DNA of 7,364 nt from Flavobacteriia bacterium (GTDB lineage Bacteria; Bacteroidota; Bacteroidia; Flavobacteriales; Flavobacteriaceae). The translations under genes and the position numbers were made by a program. A model generated the notes under the pieces. The model saw only the letters and a list, made by a program, of their open reading frames with translations. It had not been told where the DNA came from and made no database searches. This document shows, in pieces, positions 6,608 through 7,364 of this stretch (the first letter of the stretch is position 1; the number at the start of each line of letters is the position of its first letter). The DNA lies in assembly GCA_003973375.1 (NCBI GenBank), contig QNYL01000139.1, positions 1-7,364 on the forward strand. The letters are read 5' to 3'.

Positions 6608-7364
6608 TTACACCTTTACTTTTTCAAAAGCCTGTTCTATATCATTGATGATGTCTTCCTGATTCTCAATTCCTACCGAAAAACGCAAAAGATGATCACT
6701 GATTCCTATTTCAGCTCTTTCTTCCGGACTTAAAAGGGCATGTGAGGTTACGGAAGGCATTAATATTGTCGATTCCACCCCTGCCAGACTCATCGAGGGT
6801 TTGATCATTTTTAAGGCTTTCTGGAAAGCTATGGCATCGAGATCTGGACGTAATTCAAACGACATCATGCCTCCAAAACCGTGCATCTGCTCTTTGGCGA
6901 TCTGATGATTGGGATGATTTTTTAATCCGGGATAATACACTTTCTTTATCAGAGTATGATCCTGTAAGTATTCAGCTAAAACCTGTGCATTGGCATTGTG
7001 TTTTTCAACTCTTAATGCCAGTGTTTTGATACTTCTTTCCAGCAAATAGGCCATAAAATCACTCAGATTTCCTCCAAAATTTATTCCTTTTTGAAATATC
7101 CTGTCCATATGCTCCTGACTTCCGGCTACGGCTCCTGCCAGAATATCACTGTGCCCGCCCAGATATTTTGTAGCACTATGAATGGAAATATCTATCCCCA
7201 AATCCAGAGGGGTCTGATTGATCGGTGAGGCAAAAGTATTGTCGATCATACTAACAAGTCCGTACTTTTTAGCCAGTTCTGCAACAGCTTTAACATCAGT
7301 AATCGTTAAAAGCGGATTGGAAGGGGTTTCAATATAGATCACCTTCGTATTTTCTTTAATCTTT
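6608..7364 (-). CDS. Trans-sulfuration PLP enzyme (cystathionine gamma-synthase/lyase family), C-terminal part
   Basis: The frame is open to the right edge, past a GTG at 7342 that is an internal valine, so the gene continues outside the window. The 251 residues present are about two thirds of a family member of roughly 380-400 residues. The Cys/Met metabolism PLP signature is clear: YIETPSNP near the window edge, MIDNTFASP (the Asp contacts the PLP ring nitrogen), SIHSATKYLGGHSD (Lys in SATK is the Schiff-base lysine), SLAGVES, and LLRFSVGIE near the end (the Arg binds the substrate carboxylate). These enzymes interconvert cysteine, homocysteine and cystathionine, or cleave methionine; which reaction applies cannot be settled from the C-terminal part alone. 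The cytosolic enzyme is encoded convergently to the cysteine desulfurase, so two cysteine-handling PLP enzymes are adjacent but on separate transcripts. Confidence 0.92.
   Translation of the reverse strand, partial: KIKENTKVIYIETPSNPLLTITDVKAVAELAKKYGLVSMIDNTFASPINQTPLDLGIDISIHSATKYLGGHSDILAGAVAGSQEHMDRIFQKGINFGGNLSDFMAYLLERSIKTLALRVEKHNANAQVLAEYLQDHTLIKKVYYPGLKNHPNHQIAKEQMHGFGGMMSFELRPDLDAIAFQKALKMIKPSMSLAGVESTILMPSVTSHALLSPEERAEIGISDHLLRFSVGIENQEDIINDIEQAFEKVKV

Noticed and set aside
7340..7342. GTG as the start codon of the trans-sulfuration enzyme
   Set aside because: The frame stays open upstream to the window edge and the family needs roughly 130-145 more N-terminal residues, so this is an internal valine.

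Overview
The window looks like chromosomal DNA from a member of the Bacteroidota, most likely a flavobacterium-like organism. The grounds are: AT-rich sequence; several starts preceded by the TAnnTTTG -7 promoter element typical of the phylum; no convincing Shine-Dalgarno sites before the complete genes; two Cys-anchored lipoproteins; and a long three-domain phosphotransacetylase. I did not identify the species.

Layout, left to right. Positions 1-1159 (minus) hold the N-terminal 386 codons of a lipoprotein that I read as a divergent glycoside-hydrolase-like TIM-barrel protein, tentatively near the GH67 alpha-glucuronidases; its C-terminus lies outside the window. Positions 1160-1350 are intergenic and hold a strong intrinsic terminator for the operon upstream, an AT-rich perfect palindrome and a candidate promoter. 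Positions 1351-4650 (minus) are a two-gene operon, pta then ackA, which converts acetyl-CoA to acetate with ATP formation. Positions 4651-4813 are its control region, with a TAnnTTTG promoter and, upstream of it, a tandem repeat containing an FNR/CRP-type box. Positions 4814-5347 (minus) encode a small lipoprotein of unknown function. Positions 5348-5432 are a short divergent promoter region with mirror-image -7 elements. Positions 5433-6572 (plus) encode an IscS/NifS-type cysteine desulfurase. Convergent to it, 6608-7364 (minus) is the C-terminal part of a trans-sulfuration (cystathionine gamma-synthase/lyase family) enzyme.

Functionally this is mostly core metabolism: overflow or fermentative acetate production, and cysteine/sulfur metabolism from two neighbouring PLP enzymes. 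I see no mobile element, CRISPR array, tRNA or rRNA, and no convincing new multi-gene system. The most interesting signals are regulatory. An FNR-like box sits at the position expected for class II activation of pta-ackA, where the usual -33 element is missing. A -7 element lies only 4 nt before the cysteine desulfurase start codon and implies a leaderless mRNA. The glycosidase-like lipoprotein and the small lipoprotein are the least understood proteins.
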